Assembly (NCBI GenBank): GCA_022560025.1
Contig: JAFISE010000030.1
Span: 124,001-188,000, forward strand
Source: Stagonosporopsis chrysanthemi
Lineage: Eukaryota > Ascomycota > Dothideomycetes > Pleosporales > Didymellaceae
Reading direction: 5' to 3'
DNA length: 64,000 nt
The notes beneath the pieces were generated by a model. That model did not search any database and was not told the DNA's origin. It saw only the letters and a list, made by a program, of their open reading frames with translations. Made by a program: the position numbers and the translations under genes. Of the stretch, positions 11,109 through 22,620 are shown in pieces. Each line of letters starts with the position of its first letter. Positions within the stretch are counted from its first letter, which is position 1.

Positions 11109-13440
11109 GTCTCGCTCCGCGTAGAGAAGACTTGCGAATGCCATCGCAAAGGGCTGTCTGCACCCGTAACCGAGCCCATCTATTGCCCAGCTACAAGGCG
11201 TTGCTGGCGTCGAGCTGATATCGAGGGCGAGACTTTTCTAGCAGGATGAACCTGACGCCGTCCCGTTGCAGCTGAGGTTTGTATGTCTTCGAGCTAGATT
11301 AGTGGACATCAGCTCCATCAAGGGAGGCAAAAAGAACTGGGACTGAGAGCCTGAGCCCTTGGCTCGCCATTCGAAGCCGACCTGAGTTGGAAACCATATC
11401 GCCGTATACATCTTCCATTGCAGGATACACAGGACTCTCAAAGCTGTTCCTCTCGCGCCTGGTGTATTTAAAACCACATCTTGATTCCCATCTCCAGCCT
11501 ACACCTCCACATCCGCATCTCCAAATCCGCATCCTCGGTAACCCCATCCCGAGAATCGCATCTTCGGCAGTCAGCTCTCCCCGCGCCGCTCTTTAGATCG
11601 TCGCCAGCACGCCCCCCCAGCCCACCCAACGAGCGCCATCACCTCCACAAGCCCCTGGGCACCACAGCAATGCCAAAACCCCATACGAGCGCTGCAGCCC
11701 ACGAGTCTCCCGCTCGGCGCTCGGCTCGAGGCCGAAAGCCACAGAAGCGTCGCAGCTTCGCACGGCCCGGAGAAAGGTTCACCTTACCGTCCCTACGGCC
11801 CAGGACTCCAGATGCGTCTGGTGGACTGTCACAAGCGAAGACCGTGGCAGCTAGTTTGGCGAACTCGGTCGCACAGTGCGTAGCCAGCGTTTCTAAAAAG
11901 AAAAAACTCTCCTGTAGTATACAATACAATAGCTGCGACAAACACAAAAAGGCGACCATGATGCAGCCGTCTCGCTGGCCCCACTCGCGCTAGCTGCTTG
12001 ATACGTGCTCCGCTGCTTTGCCAAGCCGCGATGCCAAGCACCGCCAAGCGTACACACTCTGCTCCCCCCCCTCCTTCCCCCACAACTGCACGGCGTGACT
12101 CGAGCGCGGCTGTCCCACGAGGGAGGGGAGGGGGGAGGTGGTGCATGGTTGCATACAATGCCGGTCGGCCAGTGTGCTGTCGGGCGCTTAAGCCGGATGT
12201 CGGGGGCCACGCTCATTCACCCCCGAGGTCAAGTCCCCCATCCTGAGAGAGAGGAACGAATGTGGTGCTGTTGGAGAGAGACAGTGGCCCAGCGTTTGTG
12301 TAACAGTGTAAAACAAGGAAATACACGGCGCGGTCCGGGGCCGTGGTCACCACACCCTCAGGACCGGGTGGTTCGGGGCCGCGGGGAGCCATGTGGTGGA
12401 CACGTTGTCGTGCAGCGATGACTGGTCTGCCGAGCAGGGAGCGAGTGAGTCAGGGGGGGGGGGGAGAGTAATGCTGGCTAAGAGTGCGCAATGGATGTAG
12501 AGCTGGGGTGATATGGCATGTGGAGTACAGAAGCGCTGAATAATATCAAACCTCGACAGGTGGGCGGAATGGGGAGGGGGCGGCGGGGCGATGAGTTGGA
12601 CTAAGCATGTGCGTGAGTGGGATCTGTCTACACCCCCCTCCCCCTCTTCCGCGAGACCACAACCACGTCAGCACCGCTCTCACTAGCCACACGCCCCGCA
12701 TAACCTCCCTCTCTAACCACCTTACATGCGTCTGCATGTACATGTGTACGTGCATGTGCTTCTGCATCTGCATCGCTAATACAGCCTTATGGCGGTGCAG
12801 TATATTGATGCAGTATGTTGGTGCAGTACGGTGGAGCAGTGTGGAACTCAAGACGCGGAGTTACAGTGGATTGACACCGGACAGCAAGTGCACCGAAGGA
12901 CTGGAGAGGGAGCGGTGAGGAAAGTGAGGAAAGGGAAAAAGGGGGTTGGAAGGGTAGCGTAGAAGTTAAAGGGAAGGGACTGGGGTCTTGAGGTTTCTGG
13001 GATTTATGGGGTCGGTTGGGCGGGGAAGGCCTTACTGTTCTTGTTCTTGTTCTTGTTCTTGTTCTTGTTCTTGTTCTTGTTCTTGTTCTTGTTCTTGTTC
13101 TTGTTCTTGTTCTTGTTCTTGTTCTTGTTCTTGTTCTTTTGTTCTTGATAGAAGAGAGGGGGGGGGGGCAGTTGAGGTGCTGGGGCTGGCTGTGCTGTGT
13201 GAGCAGGATCAAGGGGGCGTTGGGTCGTGGAGGTTCAGTTCTTGTGATGCTTGCTTCGTTCTTTGTTCTTCGTCGTTCGACACTCTCATACAGCTTTCGG
13301 TCAAGTCTCCCAGTCGTACCGACATCATATTGCAGTCAGCTCTGCGCCGACTCGAGACGGCTTTCTGTGCATTGAACGGATACTTTCCAGTACGGCAATA
13401 AGAACTTTTGTTTTCTCCCCTTTACACACACATTCACCTC
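11109..13440. other. Low-complexity intergenic region
   Basis: No gene is supported. The stretch contains C-rich and G-rich runs, including G12 at 12453-12464 and G11 at 13158-13168, and the GTTCTT hexanucleotide array. An ORF at 11481-11993 (170 residues, plus) is rich in Ser, Pro, His and Arg and has no recognisable domain. It could be chance or a small basic protein, and I do not call it. Confidence 0.5.
13037..13146. repeat. GTTCTT hexanucleotide microsatellite
   Basis: Seventeen perfect tandem copies of GTTCTT run from 13037 to 13138, then a TT insertion and one more copy at 13141-13146. The array lies 3' of the homoserine dehydrogenase gene. Translated either way it gives dipeptide repeats (Leu-Val or Arg-Thr), which explains the long spurious ORFs over it. 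Perfect copies suggest recent length change. Confidence 0.95.
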
Positions 13441-14633
13441 CTATTGCAACAGCCTCAACACCTTGATCAAATCCGCTGTAACACCCATAGCCGTCACCTC
13501 ACCACCCGCGCCTGCGCCCTGGATGATGAGCGGGTTCTCGCCGTACCGCTGTGTGTAGAATGCAATGATGTTGTCGCTGCCCTTCAGCGCAGCAATGGGG
13601 TGGCTCTTATCGAACTTCTCCAGCCCGACCTTGACCTTGTTCGCGGGCACATCAACACTGCCCACGAAGCGTACGACCTTGCCCTCCTTCTCGGCCTCGG
13701 CCTTGAGCGCGTCCATCTGCCCGTCGAACTGCGGCAGCTTGGACAGGAACTCGTCGCCCGAGGCGCACGACTCAAGTTCCTTGGGAATGAGCGACTGCAC
13801 GGGGAACGAGGTGGGGGATTCGACGGGGAGGCCGGCGAGGCGCGCGAGGATGGTCAGCTTGCGTGCGACGTCCAGCCCGTTGAGGTCGTCGCGGGCGTCG
13901 GGCTCGGTGTAGCCCTTGTCCTTTGCGGAGGTGACTTCGGCGCTGAAGGCGCCGCCGCCGCCAGAGGTGGGCTGGAAGCTGTTGAACAGGAAGGACATGG
14001 TGCCGCTGAAGACGCCCTCGATTTTGGTGACCTGATCGCCGGTCTCGACGAGGTCTTTGAGCGTGGAGATGACGGGCAGGCCGGCGCCGACAGACGACTC
14101 GTGGAAGATGTAGCCACCTGAGCCGGAGCCGTTGGAGGCCGCGGCGAAGATGTCCTTGAAGAGCTGCAGATTGCCCGAGAAAGCCTTCTTGTTGGGGGTC
14201 ACGATGCTGATGCCCTTCTTGAGGAAGCCGGGGTACGCGTCGGCGACATCCTGGTTCGAGGTGTTGTCGACGAGGACGACCTTGCCGGGGGCCTTGACGA
14301 GGTAGTCCTGCAGCTGGGCGAGCGGCAGTGCGGGCTTGGAGTTGTTGGCGAGCTCAGACTCCCAGTTGGAGAGGGACTTGTAGTCGGAGTGGTAGATGGC
14401 CTTCTTGGATGTGGACAGCCAGATGAGCGAGAGGTAGTATGGTGAGGAGGGCGACTGCGAGAGGCGCTGGGCCAGGCCGGTGAGCTGGTTCAGGAAGCAC
14501 TTTCCTACGCCGCCGGCGCCTGAGCTGGTCAGCACATGGCCAGAAAAGTGCGGTAGGTTAGGGATTGCAATTGGGTGCTCCACTGGATGGACATACCAAT
14601 GACGGCAATGAAGACCTGACGAGGTGGGGACAT
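13441..14633 (-). CDS. HOM6: Homoserine dehydrogenase
   Basis: The enzyme reduces aspartate-4-semialdehyde to homoserine with NAD(P)H, the branch step toward threonine, methionine and isoleucine, in the cytosol. There are two exons on the minus strand: 14597-14633 (12 codons plus one base) and 13441-14519. The 77-bp intron has a GTATGT donor and a GCTGACC branch close to CTCAG. Splicing rebuilds the Rossmann motif VIGAGGVGK (residues 11-19). Other family signatures are VDNTSNQDVADAYP, VTPNKKAFSG (the Lys next to the active site), the substrate loop KIEGVFSGTMSFLF and the catalytic-Asp region TEPDARDDLNGLDVARK. The product is 371 residues, close to the 359 of yeast Hom6. It is monofunctional, without an aspartokinase or ACT domain, as is usual in fungi. 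It is divergent from the CCDC174-like gene. Confidence 0.96.
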
Positions 14634-14852
14634 GATGGCTGCGGTATCAATTGACTGTGTGAAGCTTGTGTGAAGCTTGTGTGGAAGGAGACCAAGCACT
14701 CAGGAATGCTTCAGTCACTCCCCATGCCACAGCGGACCCACTCGGCGGCCGATTCACATGTTCGACGTGGGGTCGGCGGGGCAGCAGCAGCAATGATGCA
14801 ACGCCCGCGCGCCGACATCGCCCTGCGCTCGACGCGTCTGCCACGACACACC
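14634..14852. promoter_or_regulatory. Shared divergent promoter region (HOM6 / CCDC174-like)
   Basis: Only 219 bp separate the start codons of the two divergent genes, so both promoters must lie in it or overlap neighbouring transcripts. A short direct repeat (GTGTGAAGCTT, about 14659-14680) is visible. I saw no exact TGACTCA general amino-acid control site. Confidence 0.55.
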
Positions 14853-16019
14853 ATGGCCAGCCACTCGCACCTCTCCGGCAAAGACGCCCACCTGTACGGC
14901 GCCAAGAGCAGCTCCCGCAGCAAGCGCAAGGAGATCAGCAGCTCCAGCACCGTCGCCTTCTCGTCGACCCTCGCCAACCTCATCAAGGCCTCGTCCGCCG
15001 CCGATGGCGCCAAGCCGACCAGCGCAGCCCGCGCGCGCCCGCAGAAGGACGACATCTTCAAGACGCACAACCGGAACGTGAAGAAGCGCGCGCTCGCCGA
15101 CCTCGACGACACCGACCTCGCCACCCAGAAGCACCGCGGCCGCACCGCCGACGAGAAGGATGAGGACGCCGCGCACTGGAAGCGCACCCAGCGGCGCATG
15201 GAAGAGAAGGCGCGGCTCTACGCGGCCCTGAAGCGCGGCGACGTCGAGGACGTCAACGACAAGTACGGCGTCGACTTCGACCAGAAGTGGGCCGACGCGC
15301 AAGCCGCGGGCGCCGGCAACGCCTCCTCGTCCTCGTCAGACGCCGGCAGCGCCGACGACGAAGAACAAGTCTCGTACGTCGACGAGTTTGGTCGCACACG
15401 CACCGGCACACGCGCCGACGCCGCCCGTGAAGAGCGTCGCGCCCGCACCCTCGCCCACGACGCGCCAGACCGCTTCACCGCGCGCCCGGCCATGCCCGAG
15501 CAGCTCATCTACGGCGACGCCGTGCAGACAAACGCCTTCAACCCAGACGAGACAATCGCCCAGCAGATGGCCGACCTGGCTGCCAAGCGCGACAAAGAGC
15601 TCACGCCGCCGCCGGAGCTGCATTTCGATGGTCGCGCCGAGGCAAGGACGAGGGGCACGGGGTTCATGTACTTTGACCAGGACGAGGAGGAGAGGAAGGC
15701 GCAGATGGGCAGGCTAGAGAAGGAGAGGGAGGAGACGGAGAGGGCGAGGAAGGAGAGGAGGGACAGAGTCGAGGAACGGCGGGAGATGATCCGGGAGAAG
15801 AAGAGGCTGATGGCTGAGAAGAGGAGTAAGGGCAAGGCGGAGCGGTTTCTGGATGAGCTGGGTATGGAGCTGGGTATGGAGCTGGGTATGGGCGATGGGG
15901 GCGATGGGGGCGATGGGGGCGATACGGGGAGTGGGAGTGCTGCGGCGGAGAAGGAGAGTGAGGGGAAGGTAGGCGAGCCAGACGGGGCGACAGAGGCTGA
16001 GCAAGAGGATAAAGCATGA
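14853..16019 (+). CDS. CCDC174-like coiled-coil nuclear protein
   Basis: This is a single exon of 388 residues from the ATG at 14853, chosen for its good context (CACCATGG) and because the sequence before it is not protein-like. An upstream in-frame start codon exists, but the resulting extension is unconvincing. It is a charged, mainly helical protein. Recognisable elements are the YVDEFGRTR motif near residue 180, a GTGFMYFDQDEEERKAQM element near 270, and then a long Arg/Glu coiled coil. These match the family of metazoan CCDC174 (DUF4078), a nuclear protein linked to RNA processing; a similar role here is inferred from the family. The C-terminus has in-frame tandem repeats (GMEL and GDG units) and an acidic tail. 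No membrane or targeting signal is seen. Confidence 0.72.
   Translation: MASHSHLSGKDAHLYGAKSSSRSKRKEISSSSTVAFSSTLANLIKASSAADGAKPTSAARARPQKDDIFKTHNRNVKKRALADLDDTDLATQKHRGRTADEKDEDAAHWKRTQRRMEEKARLYAALKRGDVEDVNDKYGVDFDQKWADAQAAGAGNASSSSSDAGSADDEEQVSYVDEFGRTRTGTRADAAREERRARTLAHDAPDRFTARPAMPEQLIYGDAVQTNAFNPDETIAQQMADLAAKRDKELTPPPELHFDGRAEARTRGTGFMYFDQDEEERKAQMGRLEKEREETERARKERRDRVEERREMIREKKRLMAEKRSKGKAERFLDELGMELGMELGMGDGGDGGDGGDTGSGSAAAEKESEGKVGEPDGATEAEQEDKA
15855..15926 (+). repeat. In-frame coding minisatellites at the CCDC174-like C-terminus
   Basis: Three perfect copies of the 12-mer GAGCTGGGTATG (15855-15890) are followed by about four copies of the 9-mer GGCGATGGG (15891-15926, the last one diverged). 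Both units are multiples of three and lie in frame, giving ELGM and GDG repeats. Length variation would not shift the frame. Confidence 0.9.
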
Positions 16020-16245
16020 GTGCTACGCCCTGCCACTTCGGTGCATTACAAGAACATGATACCCAATTTCAGACTTTCCGCTCGACCAGACCAGCCTCCT
16101 CCCACAGCCAACCAATCACGACCTCGCCCTTTAAGACTTGCACCAGTCCGTCTATATGAACCCTTCCATCTGTCTCCACCCCTTTTCCACAACCCTCTCT
16201 TCTGCTTCCAACATTGAATTCTAAAAACCTGAACCTCGGTGAACC

Positions 16246-17045
16246 ATGCCTGGCGTCCTTGGTCCTCCAAAACAGCGTTTCCCTCCAATACATGCTGTTT
16301 CCTGATCCCAAAGTCCCTTCTGAAATCACATTGAAGAGACACTCATGTTGTTTCTGCCCCAGCCACTCCTTTCTGAACTCACATCACATCAACAAGGCGG
16401 AATATGGCGTCCTGTTATTTTTAAAAATGGCTACAAGAACAACATGTTGTTGCTGTTTCAGAATCTATCTGTAAGCACACCAACAAGGCTAGAAACATGG
16501 TGTGCTGCTTTCTCAAAAGGAAGGACGGGTAATCAGATGTTGTTTCTGTTGGAACGTCTAGGATACATAATGCAGCAGCATGTCTGGTCTGCTTCCTCAA
16601 CAAGGTTGACAACAATGGCTTCTCGTTTCTGCTCCAAAGTCTACTTGAAAACCACATCAATGAACAGGACGGCGTCCTGGTTTTTTCAAAATCCTCCGGT
16701 AGAGTTACATGTCGTTTCTGTTCCAAAGTTCGCGTTGAAATCAGAACAATGAACGCGCCGTGTCTGGCGTCCGGGACTGCTTTCTTCCAAAACCACCACA
16801 AAGTCTTCATGTCGTTTCTGCTCCCAAGTCCGCGTTGAACTTTCGACACCCGCCTACTATGTCTGGCGTCCTGCTTTCTTCAAAAAGTGAGCTTCATCCA
16901 ATAAATGTTTTTCCTGTTCCAGTCTTCTATTCTGGAAGTCTCTCAACAAGGCCACATGTTTAGCATCATGCTTTCTGCAAAAAGTCTTAATAAAGACCAA
17001 ATGTCGTTGCTATTTTAAAAATCTTACAATGTACATTGAATGGCC
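16246..17045 (+). repeat. Degenerate tandem repeat, unit about 90-100 bp (best preserved part)
   Basis: Successive units share the same order of short cores on the plus strand: ATGTCTGGCGTCCTGCTTTC, then TCAAAAC, then ATGTCGTTTCTGCTCCAAAG, then CGCGTTGAAATCACATCAA and CAACAAGGC. The GGCGTCC core is found at 16252, 16406, 16671, 16766 and 16865, so the last three are spaced 95 and 99 bp. The TCGTTTCTG core recurs at 16623, 16712 and 16812. I count roughly eight to nine units. All lie in one orientation, and identity between units looks moderate, so the array is old. No open frame runs through it. Confidence 0.75.
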
Positions 17046-20000
17046 CTTTCCTGCTGTGTGTCTATGAGCCACTTTGTGGCAGATTATGTCTGCTCTCTTC
17101 TTCTTTTCTCTTTTTCAAGTCCAAATCTCGGATACTTGAAATCTGGAAAAGATAAGTCAATGTGTTTGCTTGTCCGCTTTTGCTTTCTGCCCAACATCTT
17201 CTTTCGCAAATTGAGCACACCAGACATCGTTCCTTCTTGGCATTTCAGCAGTCTCTCTATACTTAGATTCAACATCAAAGTAAGAGAAAAAGGGCAGGGT
17301 GGTGTTCGGCGTCCTACTTTCTCAAAACCGATAAGGACGCCACTGGATACTTTTCATGTTCGGAGAAACCTCGATAAGGTGTATGCTATGGCCTTCTTCT
17401 GCTGTCTGCCCACAAAATACAAGATGACCAACGAATGTCTGTTCTCCCCCTCTCTTCTTCCTGAGATGGATCCTTGGATACTCAAAAATTCTGCGACAAT
17501 GGATCAATGTTTTTGTTGGTCTGCTTCTCCCTTCTTCCCAACATTTCCTTTCGCAAAAACACAAAACGTCAGCACGCTCATCTATGTCTGCGGTCCCTCT
17601 GTTTCTGGATTCCACGTCAAAGGCCGGAATATACAGAGTGATGTTTGGCGCCCTGCGTCCTCAAAAACGCCTCTACATCAGCTGGATGTTGTTTCTGCTT
17701 CAAGGCTCAAAGCTATTCGATGTATAGCTGGTTCTTTTGCTGCGTGCTTGCCAAACAAGTGGTGGCAAACAAATGTCTGCTCCTCTCTTCTTCTTGCCGA
17801 CACTTGGGATGACAATGTATGACAAGATATGTCTGCTCTTCTCTTCTCCTTTTTGAAATCTCGGGGGTTTCAAAAACATACAAGATGAGCCGATGGGTGC
17901 GTCGGTCTGCTTCTTCGTTCTTCCCAGACAACACCTTGGCGGAAACAAAGAAAAGAAAGTTGCATTAGCACATGTCTGTGGACTCTCTTTCACTGGATAT
18001 TGACATCAAAAAAGCCGACGTGTGGAATGATGTTTGGTGTCCTGCTTTTCCCAACAATTCAGTCAGGAAATCAGAAGTTGTTTCCATTGTTTCCATCTCA
18101 AACCCCTTATTCTCATTCACAAAAAGCGCACTATAGCGATGTCCACCTCTCTCTTCTCCCAGAGCTGGGCCCTCGATCCCCTGAAGCTTGACATCAGCGA
18201 CTCCATGTGTTTTTAGCCTGCTCCTCTCTTCTCCCCAAACTAGCTACAACTTCGAGTACCGGAAACTTCCCATGATAAAGTACATGTGTTTTTCGTCTGC
18301 TCTTTTTCTCTTCTCAACAGTGCCTTTTGCGAGACAGAAGACATAATGAGATCGTCAGATGTCTGCAGGCTCTTTTTTCCTGTATCATAACATCGGCGTC
18401 TCTGTTCTGGTTCCAGAATTCGTTTCAAAACTCAGCGAGTCAAAATGCATGTTTGGCACCCTCCTCCCTCGAAAAACACTCTTCCGTCATGCCGACATAG
18501 GTTTTGTCCAAACTCTGCTGCCAATGTAGAATACTAGAAGGATATGCGTTGTCTGCATTCTCAAGCCAGACAACAACGCAATCATGTTGTTTGCTGCTAC
18601 AAGGTCCAAAGCTATCCGAGTAATGGACGCTACTTTGTGAGCGCCTCTAAAAACGTCGGCATGAGTCGTTGTGTCTGCCCTCTTCTTCCTCCAAACTCCG
18701 GATTTAGTTTAATCGAAACTGGGAAAAAAGTTCTTCATGTGTCTGGTGTCTTTCCTTACCTTCTTGTCTTCCTATCCTCAAACCTGTTTTACTGAAGCGA
18801 TTCGGCTCTCAGTCAGGTGTGTGGACTCTTCTGCTCCCCGGAGTTTCATACAAAACCTCTTGTTTTAAGGTTCCGAATTTTTTTTTGAAAAGGGAGGTGC
18901 TCGACAAGATGTCTAGCGTCCTATTTTTTCAAACCATAACAAGGCAGGTATATATGAATTGTGCTCCGGATCCCTCTATTATCTCAGAGCCAGAATCTTC
19001 CCTGTTTGTCACTAGAGTGCCCAGAAATCGAGAAATGTCTGTCCTTCTCTCTGCCCAACAACGTCATGTCACAATTCGAGAACAACAAGTGCTATTGAAA
19101 ATTGTCTGTATGTCTGATTCTTCTTGTACTTCTCTCACAATTGAGTCTGAGGCTAGACTTTTTCTTTCCTCCACAAGATACCAGCCACTGGGTTTACATT
19201 TCAGGACTCTCCTGTTCCTGGATCACTACACCAAACCTCGTTTTCAATCCCGATATCTGTTCTCAAAATCACACACAAAAAGTTATATGTCTGTTTTCCC
19301 GCTTTCTCGATGTGTTCCCAGTCGGCGATCGATGATTCCTGCGGCAAAATTGGTCTAGATTCACAGAACAGATCGTCCTTCTTATGGACCTCCTCAGATC
19401 TAAGGTATTCGCCCTGACAGACCATGTTCCTTCTGCTCTGCTTTGTCCAACTGGGTTCAAGTTACAATAATCCAAAGCTTGGACAGGAGTCCTTATGGTT
19501 CTTCTGCTCTTTTTTCCTCAAAATGGCTTATATTGCAATGATCGAGATATATGTTGTACCTAGACTACAGACTTAGCTCTTGGCTCGATCTCTCTTTTGT
19601 GTCAAAGAAGATCAAGATCGAATCTTATAAAGGTCGTTGCTCTGTTGTTTTGCTTTTCACAAGCAAAAGACAGAACAGTGGAACGACGTGTCTGTGTTTC
19701 TCCTGCTCTCTGGGTCTGGACGTCGAATCGTAAACTGGATTTCGATGTTTGTTCCGGATCCCGAGTCCTCAAGTGAAATATCTGTCGTGCCGCTACTCTG
19801 AAGTGTTACACCAAGACTTGATGTCCAGACTGTGGATTCAGATGTGTCGGTATGGAAAGCGATATCTATTTCTCTGACTTACCCTCTAAAAATCGTGGTT
19901 CCGAAGCAAACAAGTGGCATGTGTTTGCCGGATTACTCCTCCCTCCCATATTGATGGTGAGAGACCGAGTACGCCTTTCAGCTTGTGGACCGTCAAATAA

Positions 20001-22620
20001 CAAAGCCATGGTGAGACAATGGTATGTGTCTGTCTTCTTTGCAAAGAGATCGTTCAAGAGACGATGTTTGTCTGTGCTTCCTCTTCGTCTTCTTCCACAT
20101 TCCAATTCCTCAAGACTCTGAGCCTTCGGAGTAATGGCGGCAAGTATATGGCTTCTTTCTTTCATCTCCAAAATGATGACAGGCGAAAAACATCCTAAAA
20201 TCATTGGATTTTCTGAAATGCTACATGAGACTTGTAATGTTTTCCTCTCAACTGCTTCTGAATTTACAGCACAAGATCTTCATGTGTATGCGTCACATTC
20301 ATTCTCTCTTCTTTTGGGGTTGGACCCAATCTCTGAGTCCATGGGCTCTTTGAAATCTCCATGAGGCTCAAGACATGTCGTATATTCTTCTTCTCTGGAA
20401 GTCAACTCAGGCAGAAAATACTCAAGTCTGTTCTGGTCGCTTACCTTCTCCATAATGCCTGCTTTCAACAACCTCTAAAGAGATCACATCGGCAATGGAT
20501 GCCTGCTGGTTTGCTCTTCTGTTTCATATCTCTTACCAATTGAGAGATTCGAGTTATCCTCAAACTTCTGAGATTTCTGAAATCTAGACGATGTTCGGTA
20601 CATGTCTGTGTGCTCTCTTCTTTTCTAATAGCGTCGGCTGCTGCTCTATGTGTCTCTGTAGCTCTGTTCTTGCGTCTTTAATGTTCCAAACTTCCGGAAA
20701 GTCCAAAGTTGTACGAAAACATGCCATGTATTTGTTGACTCTGGCTCGTTTCTTTCGAGAGGATGAGTAAATATCAAGCATGTCTTCAATCTCACAGAAT
20801 CTCTGAAGTGCCATCAGTATGGTACGGAACATAATTGCATGCTCTCCTTAGTTCTAGATACCTACACAACAAACATGAACTGAAGTAATTATGGCCAGGT
20901 ATAATGCTGTCCTTGATGCTTCAAGCTGCCGTGGCATGTCTAATTCTATTTCGGTGCCCAGATCATGATCAAATCAACGAAGGGTTCTGTACCTTTGTTG
21001 TCTCGAGTAATCCTCACCTGAGACCATGATCTCCAGAGTAGAGAAAGTTTTCAGTACAAACGCCGTATTACTGAACCGCTAAACAAAATCCCTTATGTTT
21101 CTGCTTTTGGCGAGCGTACTGTTGGATCATAGTCTTCCCTATCAATAGAAATAGCTCTTCTCTTCCCCTACACATCCCTTGAGTGTTTCAAGTTGGGTAC
21201 TTGACTTCGACATGTGCTTCTTCTCCCCAAAACTTCTCCCTTCTCGCCTACAGACCAACTCTAAAGTATGTAGACGATTGTTACTTCTGCTTCTGAACTT
21301 TCTCAAGCTCACCTATGTTGCTGAAGAAGAGCTCTTTGTGTAGCATGCCCTTCAAGAATATCAAAGACAAACTTCCCGCCTGTGGTTCTTCGTTGGCTAG
21401 GAGCAGTATAGCAGCTTCAAAGGCACATAATTCATCTGATACGTTCTAGCTGTGCTCGAAGAATCCTAATTGCTACAACCCATGTTTCGTTCTCTACCTA
21501 CTTCAAATCACAATCGCGGCGTACAAAATTCCTAAATGCTCCCACAACTGCTCCATGTCTTCTGCGAGCGTTCTACAAACTGTTTCACATTCTTGATACT
21601 GAATCTGACACGATAATGTTGATTTCTGCCTCTTCTTTGGAAGGGCGATCATAATTTACCTGTTCTCGATATATCACACAGAGTTTTCAAACATGCTTGC
21701 CTCTTTCTCTGCATATCTCACTTCAGGATCAAAGACGTACACCAAACACATGTTCAACTCTGCCTCCACCTCGCAAAATAAAGCAAGCTACGTCCTAACA
21801 CATTCTTCATTCCAAACTCTCTTTGTTTGTCGTTTTATATATCTCAAGACGGTTGCATCAATTTTTGTGTCTTTTTTCTGTAGCTCTGAACCATGGTCTG
21901 CTCATCTGTTGGTTCCAGAAACGCACGGAGGTGTCACGATTGCATTGATGTTTCTTGTAGTCACAATAATAAGGTCTGGCGTCATGGACGTAGAGTAAGC
22001 AGAACTCATGTTGCACGATCGCGCTCTACGGTTCAGCCACTTTGTGTAATGTTCGTTTTGACCTTGTGTGGCTGCTCATTTCAACGGCCTAGATTTCTCG
22101 CTTTTAGCGCCTCATCAGCCCGCCTCTCCTTTTACGTCGAAGTCCTACCTGAGCTTTTCAGAGGAGCTGTCAGGGTTCGAGACTCTGTACCTGGACAGAG
22201 TCTCACTGTAAACGCAGTCAGATCGGATTGTGGAGACGCTCTTTGACGAATACTCGTGTGGAAACGACGTAAAATAAGACTTTATTAATTCTCAAGTACT
22301 TATGTTACGCTTGATTATGGGAATTCATTCATACCGCATTTTCTCCATAATCGACAAAATTTTAGAGACCGACGCGGTGGGTTTCGTAGCATTGTTCGTC
22401 CGCGCTTATGTTGCACAGAACCTTTCTGAGACACTTAGGTGTCCTTGCTTGCCCCAGTTTCCGGCAAAGGTAGCCGCGAACCGAGTGGGAACGTTTCCAA
22501 TTTGTTGGCCACGGAAAGGTCTCACCTTGGCTTGGTCTCTCTCCACACTGAGAACCAGGAACGTTTGACTTCAGCTTCTCCGCTCCACGTAAGATCTTTG
22601 GCAACACTTGATTTTTTCCT
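17046..22620 (+). repeat. Extended, more diverged satellite block, left arm
   Basis: The sequence remains built from related modules in the same orientation: pyrimidine-rich ATGTCTGCTCTCTTCTTC-type segments alternate with GTTTGGCGTCCTGCTTTCTC-AAAA segments. The second module recurs near 17308, 17647, 18031, 18451 and 18909, so a higher-order period of about 340-420 bp seems to replace the simple 95-bp period. The similarity fades after about 20.9 kb, and the right boundary is uncertain. No gene with a recognisable domain is present. One unusually long ORF (17040-17822) contains the repeat in frame. This is an eye-level alignment, not a computed one. Confidence 0.55.
22179..22204. other. Perfect inverted repeat (10-bp stem, 6-base loop)
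   Basis: GAGACTCTGT and ACAGAGTCTC are exact reverse complements separated by ACCTGG. Just upstream, GGGTTCGAGACT resembles a tRNA-type B box, but I could not fold a tRNA around it. The role is unknown. Confidence 0.6.

Noticed and set aside
11481..11993. 170-codon ORF on the plus strand
   Set aside because: Low-complexity Ser/Pro/His/Arg sequence without domain or intron signals. An ORF on the opposite strand is equally long in part.
12787..13212. ORFs of Arg-Thr or Leu-Val dipeptide repeats
   Set aside because: They are produced by translating the GTTCTT hexanucleotide array and have no flanking coding signal.
13408..14121. 237-codon ORF on the plus strand over HOM6
   Set aside because: It is the antisense shadow of the homoserine dehydrogenase coding sequence, whose motifs are all on the minus strand.
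22171..22260. Possible tRNA gene suggested by GGGTTCGAGACT
   Set aside because: No matching A box at the right distance and no acceptor or anticodon stem could be formed; only the isolated hairpin remains.
16020..22620. Transposon or retroelement explanation for the repeat block
   Set aside because: I saw no terminal repeats, target-site duplication, or reverse-transcriptase or transposase motif in any frame.
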